From Gammaproteobacteria bacterium (GTDB taxonomy: Bacteria; Pseudomonadota; Gammaproteobacteria; SZUA-229), in NCBI GenBank assembly GCA_026197015.1, contig JAPHRB010000028.1, positions 1 through 8,715 of the forward strand: a stretch of 8,715 nucleotides of DNA. Direction: 5' to 3'. Below are positions 1-6,822 of this stretch, piece after piece (position 1 is the first letter of the stretch; every line of letters begins with the position of its first letter). The position numbers were made by a program, and so were the translations under genes. The notes under the pieces were generated by a model. The model saw nothing but the letters and a program-made list of their open reading frames with translations, made no database searches and had not been told where the DNA came from.

Positions 1-765
1 CCTAACCCTGGCTGGCTGGATTTTGTAGTCACAGCAAAAGCACGCAGCAATATTCGCAATTACTTAAAAAGCATTCGTTCAGAAGATGCGGTGGCCCAGG
101 GTCGTCGATTGTTGTCGCGGATATTGCTAGAAAAAAATATTACTTTAGAGGAAATGCCACAGGAGAGTTATCAATCTTTACTTGATGAATACGGCTTCAC
201 ATCCTTAAACCAGTTGCTTGAAGATATTGGTATGGGTAATCGACCTGCAGGGCTAGTTGCAAGAGGTCTGTTCCCGGATAATATAGATGAGTCAAACAAC
301 GAGTCTGAACAATTGTCAGGTCGTGTTCCGCTGGCTATTCAGGGAACAGAGGGCATGGTTGTTTCTTATGGCAAGTGTTGTTATCCAATACCAGGTGATC
401 AAATTGTTGGTAAGTTAAGTAAGGGGAGAGGGCTTGTAATACACCAGATTAGTTGTAAGAACATAGTCAATGAACGTTTACAAAGCGAGAACATGATTGA
501 TGTTAAGTGGGCGGCTGATCCAAGTGGCGAATATCAATGCCAGCTAAATTTACATGTTCAAAATGAACGCGGTGTCCTGGCGCGATTAGCAACTATTATT
601 TCTGATGAATCAGCGAATATAGAGCACGTTGAAGTAGAAGATAAAGACGGTTTATCAACCAATATTTACTTTCTTATTTCCGTTACCGGACGCAATCATC
701 TGGCAAAAATTTTACGTCGTTTAAGGCGTGTTAATTCTGTGATGAGAATTATTCGAGTGCAATAA
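1..765 (+). CDS. spoT: SpoT, bifunctional (p)ppGpp synthetase/hydrolase, C-terminal part (5' end outside window)
   Basis: SpoT makes and degrades the stringent-response alarmone (p)ppGpp in the cytoplasm. Only its last 254 codons are here. The frame is open from base 1 and begins PNPGWLDFVVTAKARSNIR, the conserved stretch just after the TGS domain, so the GTG at 91 is internal and not a start. What follows is the helical region (about bases 60-240), then the conserved-cysteine region with a Cys-Cys pair at 376-381 inside YGKCCYPIPGD and a third Cys at 454 in HQISCKN. The end is an ACT domain (about 541-762) that senses or transmits regulatory state. The catalytic hydrolase and synthetase domains lie off the left edge. 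SpoT is preferred over RelA because the Cys-Cys motif is intact and ridA and recG follow, as is usual for spoT. The gene ends in TAA, 28 bp before ridA, suggesting co-transcription. Confidence 0.95.
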   Translation, partial: PNPGWLDFVVTAKARSNIRNYLKSIRSEDAVAQGRRLLSRILLEKNITLEEMPQESYQSLLDEYGFTSLNQLLEDIGMGNRPAGLVARGLFPDNIDESNNESEQLSGRVPLAIQGTEGMVVSYGKCCYPIPGDQIVGKLSKGRGLVIHQISCKNIVNERLQSENMIDVKWAADPSGEYQCQLNLHVQNERGVLARLATIISDESANIEHVEVEDKDGLSTNIYFLISVTGRNHLAKILRRLRRVNSVMRIIRVQ

Positions 766-793
766 GTATAATAATATTTGAGAAAAATAAACG

Positions 794-1174
794 ATGAAAA
801 AAGAAATAATTTCTACTGATAAAGCGCCGCAGGCAATAGGTACCTATTCACAGGCAGTGAAAGTAAATAATACGGTGTATGTGTCAGGCCAAATACCTTT
901 GATACCTGAAACAATGGAAGTTTTAGAAGGCTCTGTTGAAGAGCAAATACATCTTGTATTTAAAAATTTACAGGCAATTATTAACGCCGCAGGCGGCACA
1001 TTTGAAAATGTAGTTAAATTAAATATATTTCTAACTGACTTAAGTAATTTTCCAACGGTTAATCAGGTTATGGCACAGTATTTTTCAGAACCATATCCAG
1101 CACGTGCAGCTATAGGTGTTAAGGAGTTACCAAAATCTGTAGCAGTAGAAATGGACGCCGTTTTAGAATTGTAA
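794..1174 (+). CDS. ridA: RidA, 2-iminobutanoate/2-iminopropanoate deaminase
   Basis: This is a 126-residue member of the YjgF/YER057c/UK114 family, full length for the family. RidA hydrolyses reactive enamine/imine intermediates released by PLP enzymes such as threonine dehydratase, protecting other PLP enzymes. The sequence starts with the typical KAPQAIGTYSQAV segment (Tyr18) and continues with VSGQIPLIP. It ends with YPARAAIGVKELPKSVAVEM, which carries the conserved substrate-binding Arg104 and the late Glu119 expected in an active deaminase rather than an inactive paralogue. The ATG is preceded by a weak Shine-Dalgarno (GAG about 11 nt upstream). It sits 28 bp after spoT, so it is probably in the same operon. 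In E. coli the gene between spoT and recG is trmH; ridA in this place is common in other gammaproteobacteria. Confidence 0.96.
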   Translation: MKKEIISTDKAPQAIGTYSQAVKVNNTVYVSGQIPLIPETMEVLEGSVEEQIHLVFKNLQAIINAAGGTFENVVKLNIFLTDLSNFPTVNQVMAQYFSEPYPARAAIGVKELPKSVAVEMDAVLEL

Positions 1175-1177
1175 CGG

Positions 1178-1197
1178 TAGCTTTCAGATAAAAGCTA
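1178..1197 (+). repeat. Inverted repeat just after ridA
   Basis: TAGCTTT and AAAGCTA form a perfect 7-bp stem around a 6-nt loop, beginning 4 nt after the ridA stop codon. No run of T follows, so it is not a classical intrinsic terminator. It could still fold in the ridA-recG transcript and protect or pause it. The repeat is plainly visible; any function is a guess. Confidence 0.4.
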
Positions 1198-1220
1198 ATC
1201 ACAATTAAATTGGCTCGTCA

Positions 1221-1232
1221 TAGGCATGCCTA
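1221..1232. promoter_or_regulatory. Perfect 12-bp palindrome immediately upstream of the recG start
   Basis: TAGGCATGCCTA reads identically on both strands and ends 3 bp before the TTG start of recG. It contains the only Shine-Dalgarno-like bases (AGG, 1222-1224) for recG. It could be a protein-binding site, or it could weakly sequester the ribosome site as a 4-bp stem. A 12-bp perfect palindrome can also occur by chance. Confidence 0.25.
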
Positions 1233-1235
1233 ACT

Positions 1236-3353
1236 TTGGAAAAACCACTTACACATTCTAGTAGTCTGATTAAACTTAAAGGCGTTGGCCCAAAAGTTCA
1301 GGAAAAGTTAAGCAAGCTTGGATTAAATAACATTCAGGATGTTCTATTTCACCTTCCCTACAGGTATGAAGATAGAACACAGGTCATACCTGTTGCTGCG
1401 TTACGACACGGCCAGTCATGTCTTATTGAAGTCACTGTGGATTATGCAAGCATTGCTTTTAGCCGTAAAGGTAAAAGCAGGCGCATGTTGCTGGTTCAAG
1501 TCAGTGATGCTACAGGCAGTTTGCTATTGCGTTTTTTTTACTTTAATAAACAACAACAGGAAAAGCTGGTTGAAGGAGTGAAATTAAGATGCTTCGGTGA
1601 TGTGCGTTATGGGGCTTCATCTCTTGAAATAGTACACCCTGAATACACCATATTAAATGATATAAATAACGCACAGATGGAAAACTCTCTGACGCCTGTT
1701 TATCATACAACTGATGGTGTAAGTCAAATTCTTTTGAGACGCCTTTCTGAACAGTGCCTTAAATTATTAAATAACAAATCTTTACTACCTGATTATCTAA
1801 GCGAAAGTTTGCTTAAGTTAGATGACTATTACTCTCTTGAAGATGCATTGAAATATGTTCACCGGCCTCCCACAGGCGCTAATGTAAATCAGTTATTGGC
1901 GGCACAACACGCGTCGCAATTGCGCTTGATTTTTGAAGAATTAATTGCCCAGCATTTAAGTTTGCAGGTGTTAAGAGAAAAAAACAGAAGCAGATCAGCA
2001 TCGAAATTACAAAGTGATAATCACTTGTTATTTAAGTTTATAAAATCATTGCCATTTGAATTAACTATCGCCCAGCAGAAGGTTAATCAGCAAATTTTAC
2101 AGGATATGGAGTCAGGAATACCCATGATGCGTCTGGTGCAGGGTGATGTCGGATCGGGTAAAACGGTAGTCGCAGCACTGGCCTGTTTGAAGGCGATAGA
2201 GTCTGGGTGGCAGGCTGCAATAATGGCTCCAACAGAAATTTTAGCAGAGCAGCATTTTAAAAATTTCACAACCTGGTTCGAGCCATTAGGAATAAAGGTT
2301 GTCTGGTTATCAGGACAGGTAAAAGGTAAAAAAAGAAATCAGGTCCTGTCGCAGATAGTTTCAGGAGAAGCGCAGGTGACTGTGGGTACGCATGCATTGT
2401 TCCAGAATGATGTGGAGTATAAATGCCTGGCATTAGCAGTAACAGATGAGCAGCATCGCTTTGGTGTGCAGCAACGAATGACATTAGCAAAAAAAGCGAA
2501 AGTCATGATTGAAAACGAATCAGATACATTGGCCCATCAATTAATCATGACGGCAACCCCCATTCCACGCAGTTTAGCAATGACTGCTTATGCAGATCTT
2601 GATTATTCAGTAATAGATGAGTTGCCTCCAGGTCGAAAACCAATAACGACTGTAGTAATACAACAGGAAAGGCGAGAAGAGATTTTACAACGAATACATA
2701 AAGCCTGTGCTGAAGGTAAGCAGGCATATTGGGTGTGTACGCTTGTAGAAGAATCTGAAACTTTGCAGTGTCAGGCTGCACAGGATACGGCGGAGACATT
2801 GCAAAAAGTGCTGCCAGATATCAGAGTCGGGTTGATACATGGTAGATTGAAATCTGAAGAAAAAGAAAAATTAATGCATGATTTCAAAAATGGCGTAACT
2901 CAGCTGTTAGTGGCGACAACGGTAATTGAGGTGGGGGTTGATGTTCCTAATGCCAGCTTAATGATTATTGAAAATTCAGAACGTTTAGGTTTGTCACAAT
3001 TACACCAGTTAAGAGGCAGAGTAGGCCGGGGAGAGCAGGCAAGTCATTGTGTGTTGATGTTTAAAAGCCCGTTAAGTGAACACGCAAAAGAAAGATTAGC
3101 TACTATGCGAAAAACCAATAGTGGATTTGAAATTTCAAGAAAAGACTTGCAGTTACGTGGGCCGGGTGAAGTGCTGGGAACTCGTCAAACAGGCTTATTA
3201 CAATTGAGAATTGCAGATATTGTGCGTGATGAGTACATGTTGGATGATGTGAAAGTTGCATCAGCAAAAATAATCTCGGAATCACCTGAAAAGGTAAAAG
3301 CATTGATTGATCGTTGGGTTGGTGTTGCTCAGCAATATGTAAATATTGGTTAA
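1236..3353 (+). CDS. recG: RecG, ATP-dependent branched-DNA helicase
   Basis: RecG is a superfamily 2 helicase that remodels stalled replication forks, R-loops and Holliday junctions. At 705 residues it is close to the E. coli length (693). It shows the N-terminal wedge region (KGVGPKVQEKL, then YRYEDRT at about 43-49, and HPEY). It then has Walker A GDVGSGKT (303-310), the RecG-specific DEQH box (404-407), TAT (439-441), the VATTVIEVGVDVPNA region, motif VI QLRGRVGR (591-598), and the C-terminal translocation motif around RGPGEVLGTRQTG (641-653). The start is TTG. An in-frame TAG at 1221 blocks any longer form, the first in-frame ATG lies far inside the wedge, and the TTG start aligns with the N-terminus of known RecG. 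Its ribosome site is poor, which together with TTG suggests low expression. It lies 61 bp after ridA and is probably co-transcribed. Confidence 0.97.
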   Translation: MEKPLTHSSSLIKLKGVGPKVQEKLSKLGLNNIQDVLFHLPYRYEDRTQVIPVAALRHGQSCLIEVTVDYASIAFSRKGKSRRMLLVQVSDATGSLLLRFFYFNKQQQEKLVEGVKLRCFGDVRYGASSLEIVHPEYTILNDINNAQMENSLTPVYHTTDGVSQILLRRLSEQCLKLLNNKSLLPDYLSESLLKLDDYYSLEDALKYVHRPPTGANVNQLLAAQHASQLRLIFEELIAQHLSLQVLREKNRSRSASKLQSDNHLLFKFIKSLPFELTIAQQKVNQQILQDMESGIPMMRLVQGDVGSGKTVVAALACLKAIESGWQAAIMAPTEILAEQHFKNFTTWFEPLGIKVVWLSGQVKGKKRNQVLSQIVSGEAQVTVGTHALFQNDVEYKCLALAVTDEQHRFGVQQRMTLAKKAKVMIENESDTLAHQLIMTATPIPRSLAMTAYADLDYSVIDELPPGRKPITTVVIQQERREEILQRIHKACAEGKQAYWVCTLVEESETLQCQAAQDTAETLQKVLPDIRVGLIHGRLKSEEKEKLMHDFKNGVTQLLVATTVIEVGVDVPNASLMIIENSERLGLSQLHQLRGRVGRGEQASHCVLMFKSPLSEHAKERLATMRKTNSGFEISRKDLQLRGPGEVLGTRQTGLLQLRIADIVRDEYMLDDVKVASAKIISESPEKVKALIDRWVGVAQQYVNIG

Positions 3354-3473
3354 CTGTTTAAGTTAAATTTGAGATTGCATATTAGAAATCTGCAAAGCTA
3401 TGGTTATCAGGTTGTCGCTTATATTCTACATTTTTAAAAATATCTTACTTATAGTAGCTATTAGACCTTTACT

Positions 3474-3492
3474 CGTCTATTTTTAATAGATG
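3474..3492 (+). repeat. AT-rich hairpin in the recG / hybrid-kinase spacer
   Basis: TCTATT and AATAGA pair perfectly around a TTT loop. An outer G·U and a C-G pair extend the stem to 8 bp in RNA. It lies 36 bp before the kinase ATG in the 174-bp AT-rich spacer 3354-3527. The following bases are only loosely T-rich. It may be a weak recG terminator or part of the kinase leader. Nothing else convincing was seen in the spacer, and no promoter with both boxes could be called. Confidence 0.3.
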
Positions 3493-3516
3493 TTTGTAAA
3501 TAATTATATGATTTTC

Positions 3517-3522
3517 AGGAAG
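3517..3522 (+). promoter_or_regulatory. Ribosome binding site of the hybrid histidine kinase
   Basis: AGGAAG lies 5 nt before the ATG at 3528. It is one of the two best Shine-Dalgarno matches in the window and fixes the start of the kinase gene. Confidence 0.7.
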
Positions 3523-3527
3523 CGTAA

Positions 3528-5393
3528 ATGCCAGGAAGTATAAATAAAGACAATTTATTCGATAAAACTAAAAATCGAGATAAGATCTGGCGCGAACAAA
3601 TCAGATTAGTTGAGAAAAATGCTGTTCTTAGTAATATCGTAAGTCAGGTATTGGCAATATTACTGGCTATTGTCTTATGGCGTGACATATCACATAGTTT
3701 AATTATCGTCTGGCTCGTATACATGACTCTGACGACTCTAGTCAGAGTTGTAATGTCATATTTTCAGAAAGATAACGCTTTGATTTATGATATTTTTGGA
3801 AAATGGTATCTTATTGCCATTTTACTGACTGCATTTGGCTGGGGTATGGCAGGATACCTGTTATTTCCTGTTGACTCTTCATACCAGTTAATTATGGGTT
3901 TTGTAGTCGCCGGCATTGCTTCAGGTAGTGTGTCAGTAATGTCGCCCATATTAAGGCTTTATTATCTTTATCTTTTTATGGTTATTTTTCCAATAACCAT
4001 TCGATTTGCCGTTATGGGCGATGAGTACTTAATACTATCATTGACGACTATTTTTTATATGCTGGTAATGGCAAGTATTGGTTCGCGAATAAACCAAAGT
4101 GTCTTAACTTCATTAGAGGTACGCTTTCACAATGAGTCGTTAATTAAATTCATGAGTCAGGCACGTAATGAATCAGAGGATTTAAATGAAGAATTGTCAA
4201 CAGAAATTGAACAAAGAAAGCGAATAGAGAAAGAATTACAAAAAGCCAAAGAAGCGGCAGAGGCAGCAAGTAAAACAAAAAGTGAATTTCTTGCAAATAT
4301 GAGTCATGAGATTCGTACGCCAATGAATGGGATTTTAGGCACTTTGCAATTGCTACAAGGGTCAAAGTTAACAGAAAGCCAGCTGGAATATGTAGCTATA
4401 GCATATAACTCCGGTGAGGCTTTGCTTTCATTGTTAAATGATATTCTTGATTTTTCAAAAATTGAAGCTGGTAAACTAAAGTTAGAATATATAGCATTTG
4501 ATTTACGAAATTTAATTAAAGAACTAACAATATTGCTTAAACAAAAAGCAGATGAGCGAAATGTAGAACTTTTAACAGATATTGATGCGGATATTCCTTT
4601 AATAATTAAGGGGGACTCAGTGAGAATCCGGCAGGTGCTCGCCAACCTTCTAACAAATGCAATTAAGTTTACTGAGCAGGGAACGGTAACGATAAAAGTT
4701 ATCGTTCTTGAGAAAACTGAAAAGTCAGTTCGACTAAGACTTGAAATTAATGATACAGGTATAGGTATCGCAGAAGACTCGCAACGTAAATTATTTAATT
4801 CTTTTACACAGGCTGATGGATCTACAACTCGAAAATATGGTGGAACAGGACTTGGCCTGGCAATTGTCAGGCAATTGGTTACTATGATGCGCGGCAGACT
4901 AGGTGTAAATAGTGAAGAAAATAAGGGTTCAAGTTTCTGGGTGGAAATAACATTTGAAATACCATCGGATATAGAAATTGAGAATCCACAACATAATGTT
5001 GCCGAAGTGACCGAAATCCTGGAAGGCAAGGCTTTACTGGTTGAAGATAATCCGGTTAATCAAATCATAGCCAGGAAAATGTTAGAAAAGGTAGGTTTGA
5101 CATTTGAAGTTGTTAACAATGGTGAAGAGGCGATTAATCGCTTAAAATCGCAGCATGACTTTGATCTGGTATTAATGGATTGCCAGATGCCTGTAATGGA
5201 CGGTTATGAAGCGACGACAGTTTTGCGCGACTTAGAAAATGAAACCGGGTTAAGCCGTCTACCGGTTATTGCAATGACCGCAAATGCAATGGAAGGCGAT
5301 AAGGATAAGTGTTTGGCTGCAGGTATGGATGACTATGTATCAAAACCGGTGAATCTAAAAGCACTTAAAGAAACACTGGCAAAGTGGCTATAA
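3528..5393 (+). CDS. Membrane-bound hybrid sensor histidine kinase with receiver domain
   Basis: This 621-residue inner-membrane hybrid kinase has six hydrophobic segments, at about residues 32-50, 57-79, 92-113, 119-138, 143-163 and 167-186. Loops between them are very short, so there is no periplasmic sensor domain. A charged coiled coil (about 205-255) leads to HisKA with the phospho-acceptor His260 in NMSHEIRTPMNG. The HATPase domain has N377 in LLTNAIKFT, DTGIGI (409-414) and GTGLGLAI from 439. The C-terminal receiver has Glu506/Asp507, the phospho-acceptor Asp551 in LMDCQMPVMDG, Thr584 and Lys606. All key residues are intact. There is no Hpt domain, so a separate Hpt protein or regulator must take the phosphate, and none is adjacent. 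The six-helix input resembles an uncharacterised type found on bacterial kinases and GGDEF proteins (recalled, not searched). Signal unknown. It is flanked by recG and ubiC, neither of which suggests a role. Confidence 0.93.
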   Translation: MPGSINKDNLFDKTKNRDKIWREQIRLVEKNAVLSNIVSQVLAILLAIVLWRDISHSLIIVWLVYMTLTTLVRVVMSYFQKDNALIYDIFGKWYLIAILLTAFGWGMAGYLLFPVDSSYQLIMGFVVAGIASGSVSVMSPILRLYYLYLFMVIFPITIRFAVMGDEYLILSLTTIFYMLVMASIGSRINQSVLTSLEVRFHNESLIKFMSQARNESEDLNEELSTEIEQRKRIEKELQKAKEAAEAASKTKSEFLANMSHEIRTPMNGILGTLQLLQGSKLTESQLEYVAIAYNSGEALLSLLNDILDFSKIEAGKLKLEYIAFDLRNLIKELTILLKQKADERNVELLTDIDADIPLIIKGDSVRIRQVLANLLTNAIKFTEQGTVTIKVIVLEKTEKSVRLRLEINDTGIGIAEDSQRKLFNSFTQADGSTTRKYGGTGLGLAIVRQLVTMMRGRLGVNSEENKGSSFWVEITFEIPSDIEIENPQHNVAEVTEILEGKALLVEDNPVNQIIARKMLEKVGLTFEVVNNGEEAINRLKSQHDFDLVLMDCQMPVMDGYEATTVLRDLENETGLSRLPVIAMTANAMEGDKDKCLAAGMDDYVSKPVNLKALKETLAKWL

Positions 5394-5443
5394 ATTTCTG
5401 GTGGTGTAAAATCAAAAAATCTAAAATTATTAATTGAAATTAA

Positions 5444-5986
5444 ATGTCAGGTCATCATACCCGTTTACCCTGGTGTACTCAGAAACGCTGTATCACCAAA
5501 AATCTTAGTGCAAATATTAAAGACTGGCTGTTTGATGCGGGGTCATTAACCGCTCGTTTAATTAATAATTGTGATGAAGTGTTTTCAGTTAAGGTTTTAT
5601 CTGTAAAGAGTACAACACCTACGCCGGATGAAATTAAGGCGCTTAAATTAAAACCTAGAAGCCAGGCGATAATACGTGAAGTTTTATTGCTCTGTGGTAG
5701 CCAGCCTGTAGTTTATGCGCGCACAATAATACCGCTCTCCAGTATGCGAGGGCCATTACGAGGTATTGTGAAACTTGGTAATAAGTCTCTGGGAGAGGTG
5801 TTGTTTGCGGATAAAAAAATGCAACGAAAACCAATGGAAATTACTTCGCTGTTAGCCTCGCATAAATACCATAGCTGGACTGGCTACCCAAAAAAAGAAG
5901 CAATTTGGGGGCGTCGTTCTGTCTTTATATTAAAAAATGAAGAGATTCTGGTGAGTGAGTTCTTTTTGCCAAACTTATTTGATTAA
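5444..5986 (+). CDS. ubiC: UbiC, chorismate lyase
   Basis: Chorismate lyase removes pyruvate from chorismate to give 4-hydroxybenzoate, the first committed step of ubiquinone synthesis, in the cytoplasm. The 180-residue protein is slightly longer than E. coli UbiC (165), mainly at the N-terminus. Family hallmarks are DWLFDAGSLTARL (27-39), REVLLLCG (78-85) with Arg78 matching the E. coli active-site Arg76, YARTIIP (91-97), SLGEVLF (115-121), WGRRSVF (155-161), and Glu172 in the final SEFFLP matching E. coli Glu155. An in-frame TAA directly precedes the ATG, so this is the earliest possible start, yet no good Shine-Dalgarno is visible. It lies 50 bp after the hybrid kinase. ubiA, the usual partner that uses 4-hydroxybenzoate, does not follow here. 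Confidence 0.93.
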   Translation: MSGHHTRLPWCTQKRCITKNLSANIKDWLFDAGSLTARLINNCDEVFSVKVLSVKSTTPTPDEIKALKLKPRSQAIIREVLLLCGSQPVVYARTIIPLSSMRGPLRGIVKLGNKSLGEVLFADKKMQRKPMEITSLLASHKYHSWTGYPKKEAIWGRRSVFILKNEEILVSEFFLPNLFD

Positions 5987-6014
5987 GTCTTCAAGTTTTG
6001 CGATTTTTTTAAAT

Positions 6015-6032
6015 TTAAGCCGGTTGGCTTAA
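6015..6032. repeat. Inverted repeat at the convergent ubiC / response-regulator junction
   Basis: TTAAGCC and GGCTTAA form a perfect 7-bp stem with a GGTT loop, 28 bp after the ubiC stop and 66 bp beyond the regulator stop. It is placed where a terminator for both converging units would be expected. It is not followed by a T run in either direction (the T7 at 6004-6010 is on the wrong side for both), so intrinsic termination is doubtful. A second, smaller stem (ATAAC/GTTAT, 6043-6056) lies next to it. Confidence 0.4.
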
Positions 6033-6098
6033 CACAATTCAGATAACCACAGTTATTCCCCTCATGTAACTGGGTAACTGCCTTACGTTTAGCTGATG

Positions 6099-6734
6099 TC
6101 AAGGTTTGACTAAGCCAAGGCGTAAGGCTTCAAGAGTGGCTTGAGCACGATTTGATACATTTAACTTTCCGTAAATGCTCTTTAAGTGGCTGGCAACGGT
6201 GTTAGACGTTATGCCGAGTATTTCGGCTGCTTCATTTCGGCTTAAGCCTTTTGCAATAGCACTAAGTATTTCTTTTTCACGGCTAGATAAATCCTGCTTG
6301 TCTGAAGGTTGTATGTCACTGTGAAAGTGATTAATCATTTTCCGAGCAATAGCAGGTGAGATTGGCGGTTCACCTTTAATAATGCCTTGCAGGTTTTGTA
6401 TAAATTCATCTGTGGTTTGTTCTTTTAATAAATAACCTTGCGCACCAGCTTCAAGTGCGGGAAAAAGATAATTGTCATCATCAAAAATAGTTGCCACAAC
6501 ACAATATGTATCAGGCGATTTATGCGTAATTTCACTGATAATTTCTACACCATTTCCATCAGGTAAATTTAAGTCTATTAATGCAAGATCCAGCTTATTC
6601 TCATTAATGATTTTTCTCGCTTGTGCCAGACTAGACGCTTCAAAGAGTTCTACTTCGACAAAGGCCTGTCGAATGATGCCTGTTAACCATTCGCGTGTTT
6701 CTGGATGATCTTCTAAAATGAGTACGTTTTGCAT
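6099..6734 (-). CDS. NarL/FixJ-family two-component response regulator
   Basis: This 211-residue DNA-binding regulator has a receiver domain with acidic residues Glu8/Asp9, the phospho-acceptor Asp54 in LIDLNLPDG, Thr82 and Lys104. A short linker leads to a LuxR-type helix-turn-helix (about 149-211) with LSSREKEILSAIAKGLS and the recognition-helix region ITSNTVASHLKSIYGKL. All phosphorylation residues are intact. It is encoded after the histidine kinase at 6823-7752 in the same direction, and is almost certainly its partner, since NarX-type kinases pair with NarL-type regulators. The ATG has an AGG 9 nt upstream. The 88-bp AT-rich gap from the kinase is wide for a co-translated pair and could hold its own promoter or binding site. 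The target genes cannot be told from sequence. Confidence 0.94.
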   Translation of the reverse strand: MQNVLILEDHPETREWLTGIIRQAFVEVELFEASSLAQARKIINENKLDLALIDLNLPDGNGVEIISEITHKSPDTYCVVATIFDDDNYLFPALEAGAQGYLLKEQTTDEFIQNLQGIIKGEPPISPAIARKMINHFHSDIQPSDKQDLSSREKEILSAIAKGLSRNEAAEILGITSNTVASHLKSIYGKLNVSNRAQATLEALRLGLVKP

Positions 6735-6745
6735 ATTAATGAACC

Positions 6746-6777
6746 TAAGTTAGCCAATAGACTGTTTAATAAGTTAG
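6746..6777. repeat. Direct repeat pair TAAGTTAG upstream of the response regulator gene
   Basis: Two exact copies of an 8-bp word lie at 6746-6753 and 6770-6777, 24 bp apart start to start. Both are in the 88-bp gap ahead of the regulator start. Spacing near two helical turns would suit a dimeric or cooperative binding protein, possibly the regulator itself. The region is AT-rich, so chance is a real alternative. Confidence 0.25.
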
Positions 6778-6822
6778 TTTAGTTTTTATAAATAAAATTT
6801 TTGTTAACTAAGTACCAGATTG

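Noticed and set aside
91..93. GTG as a start for the first gene
   Set aside because: The frame is open to base 1 and the upstream residues match SpoT, so the gene enters from outside the window.
2442..2456. Thr before the DEQH box of RecG instead of the Ile seen in E. coli
   Set aside because: All four DEQH residues are intact, and I recall Thr at this position in other bacterial RecG proteins. It is not evidence of an inactive helicase.
2087..3303. Several short minus-strand frames inside recG
   Set aside because: All are nested opposite recG, with no ribosome sites or recognisable domains.
4304..5029. Open frame of 241 codons on the minus strand
   Set aside because: It lies wholly inside the hybrid kinase gene, opposite its HisKA and HATPase domains. 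Its product is Ser/Ile-rich with no recognisable motif, as expected for a reverse-strand shadow.
6004..6032. T7 run plus stem as an intrinsic terminator
   Set aside because: The T run precedes the stem on the plus strand, and reads as A on the minus strand after the stem. It is the wrong geometry for either direction.
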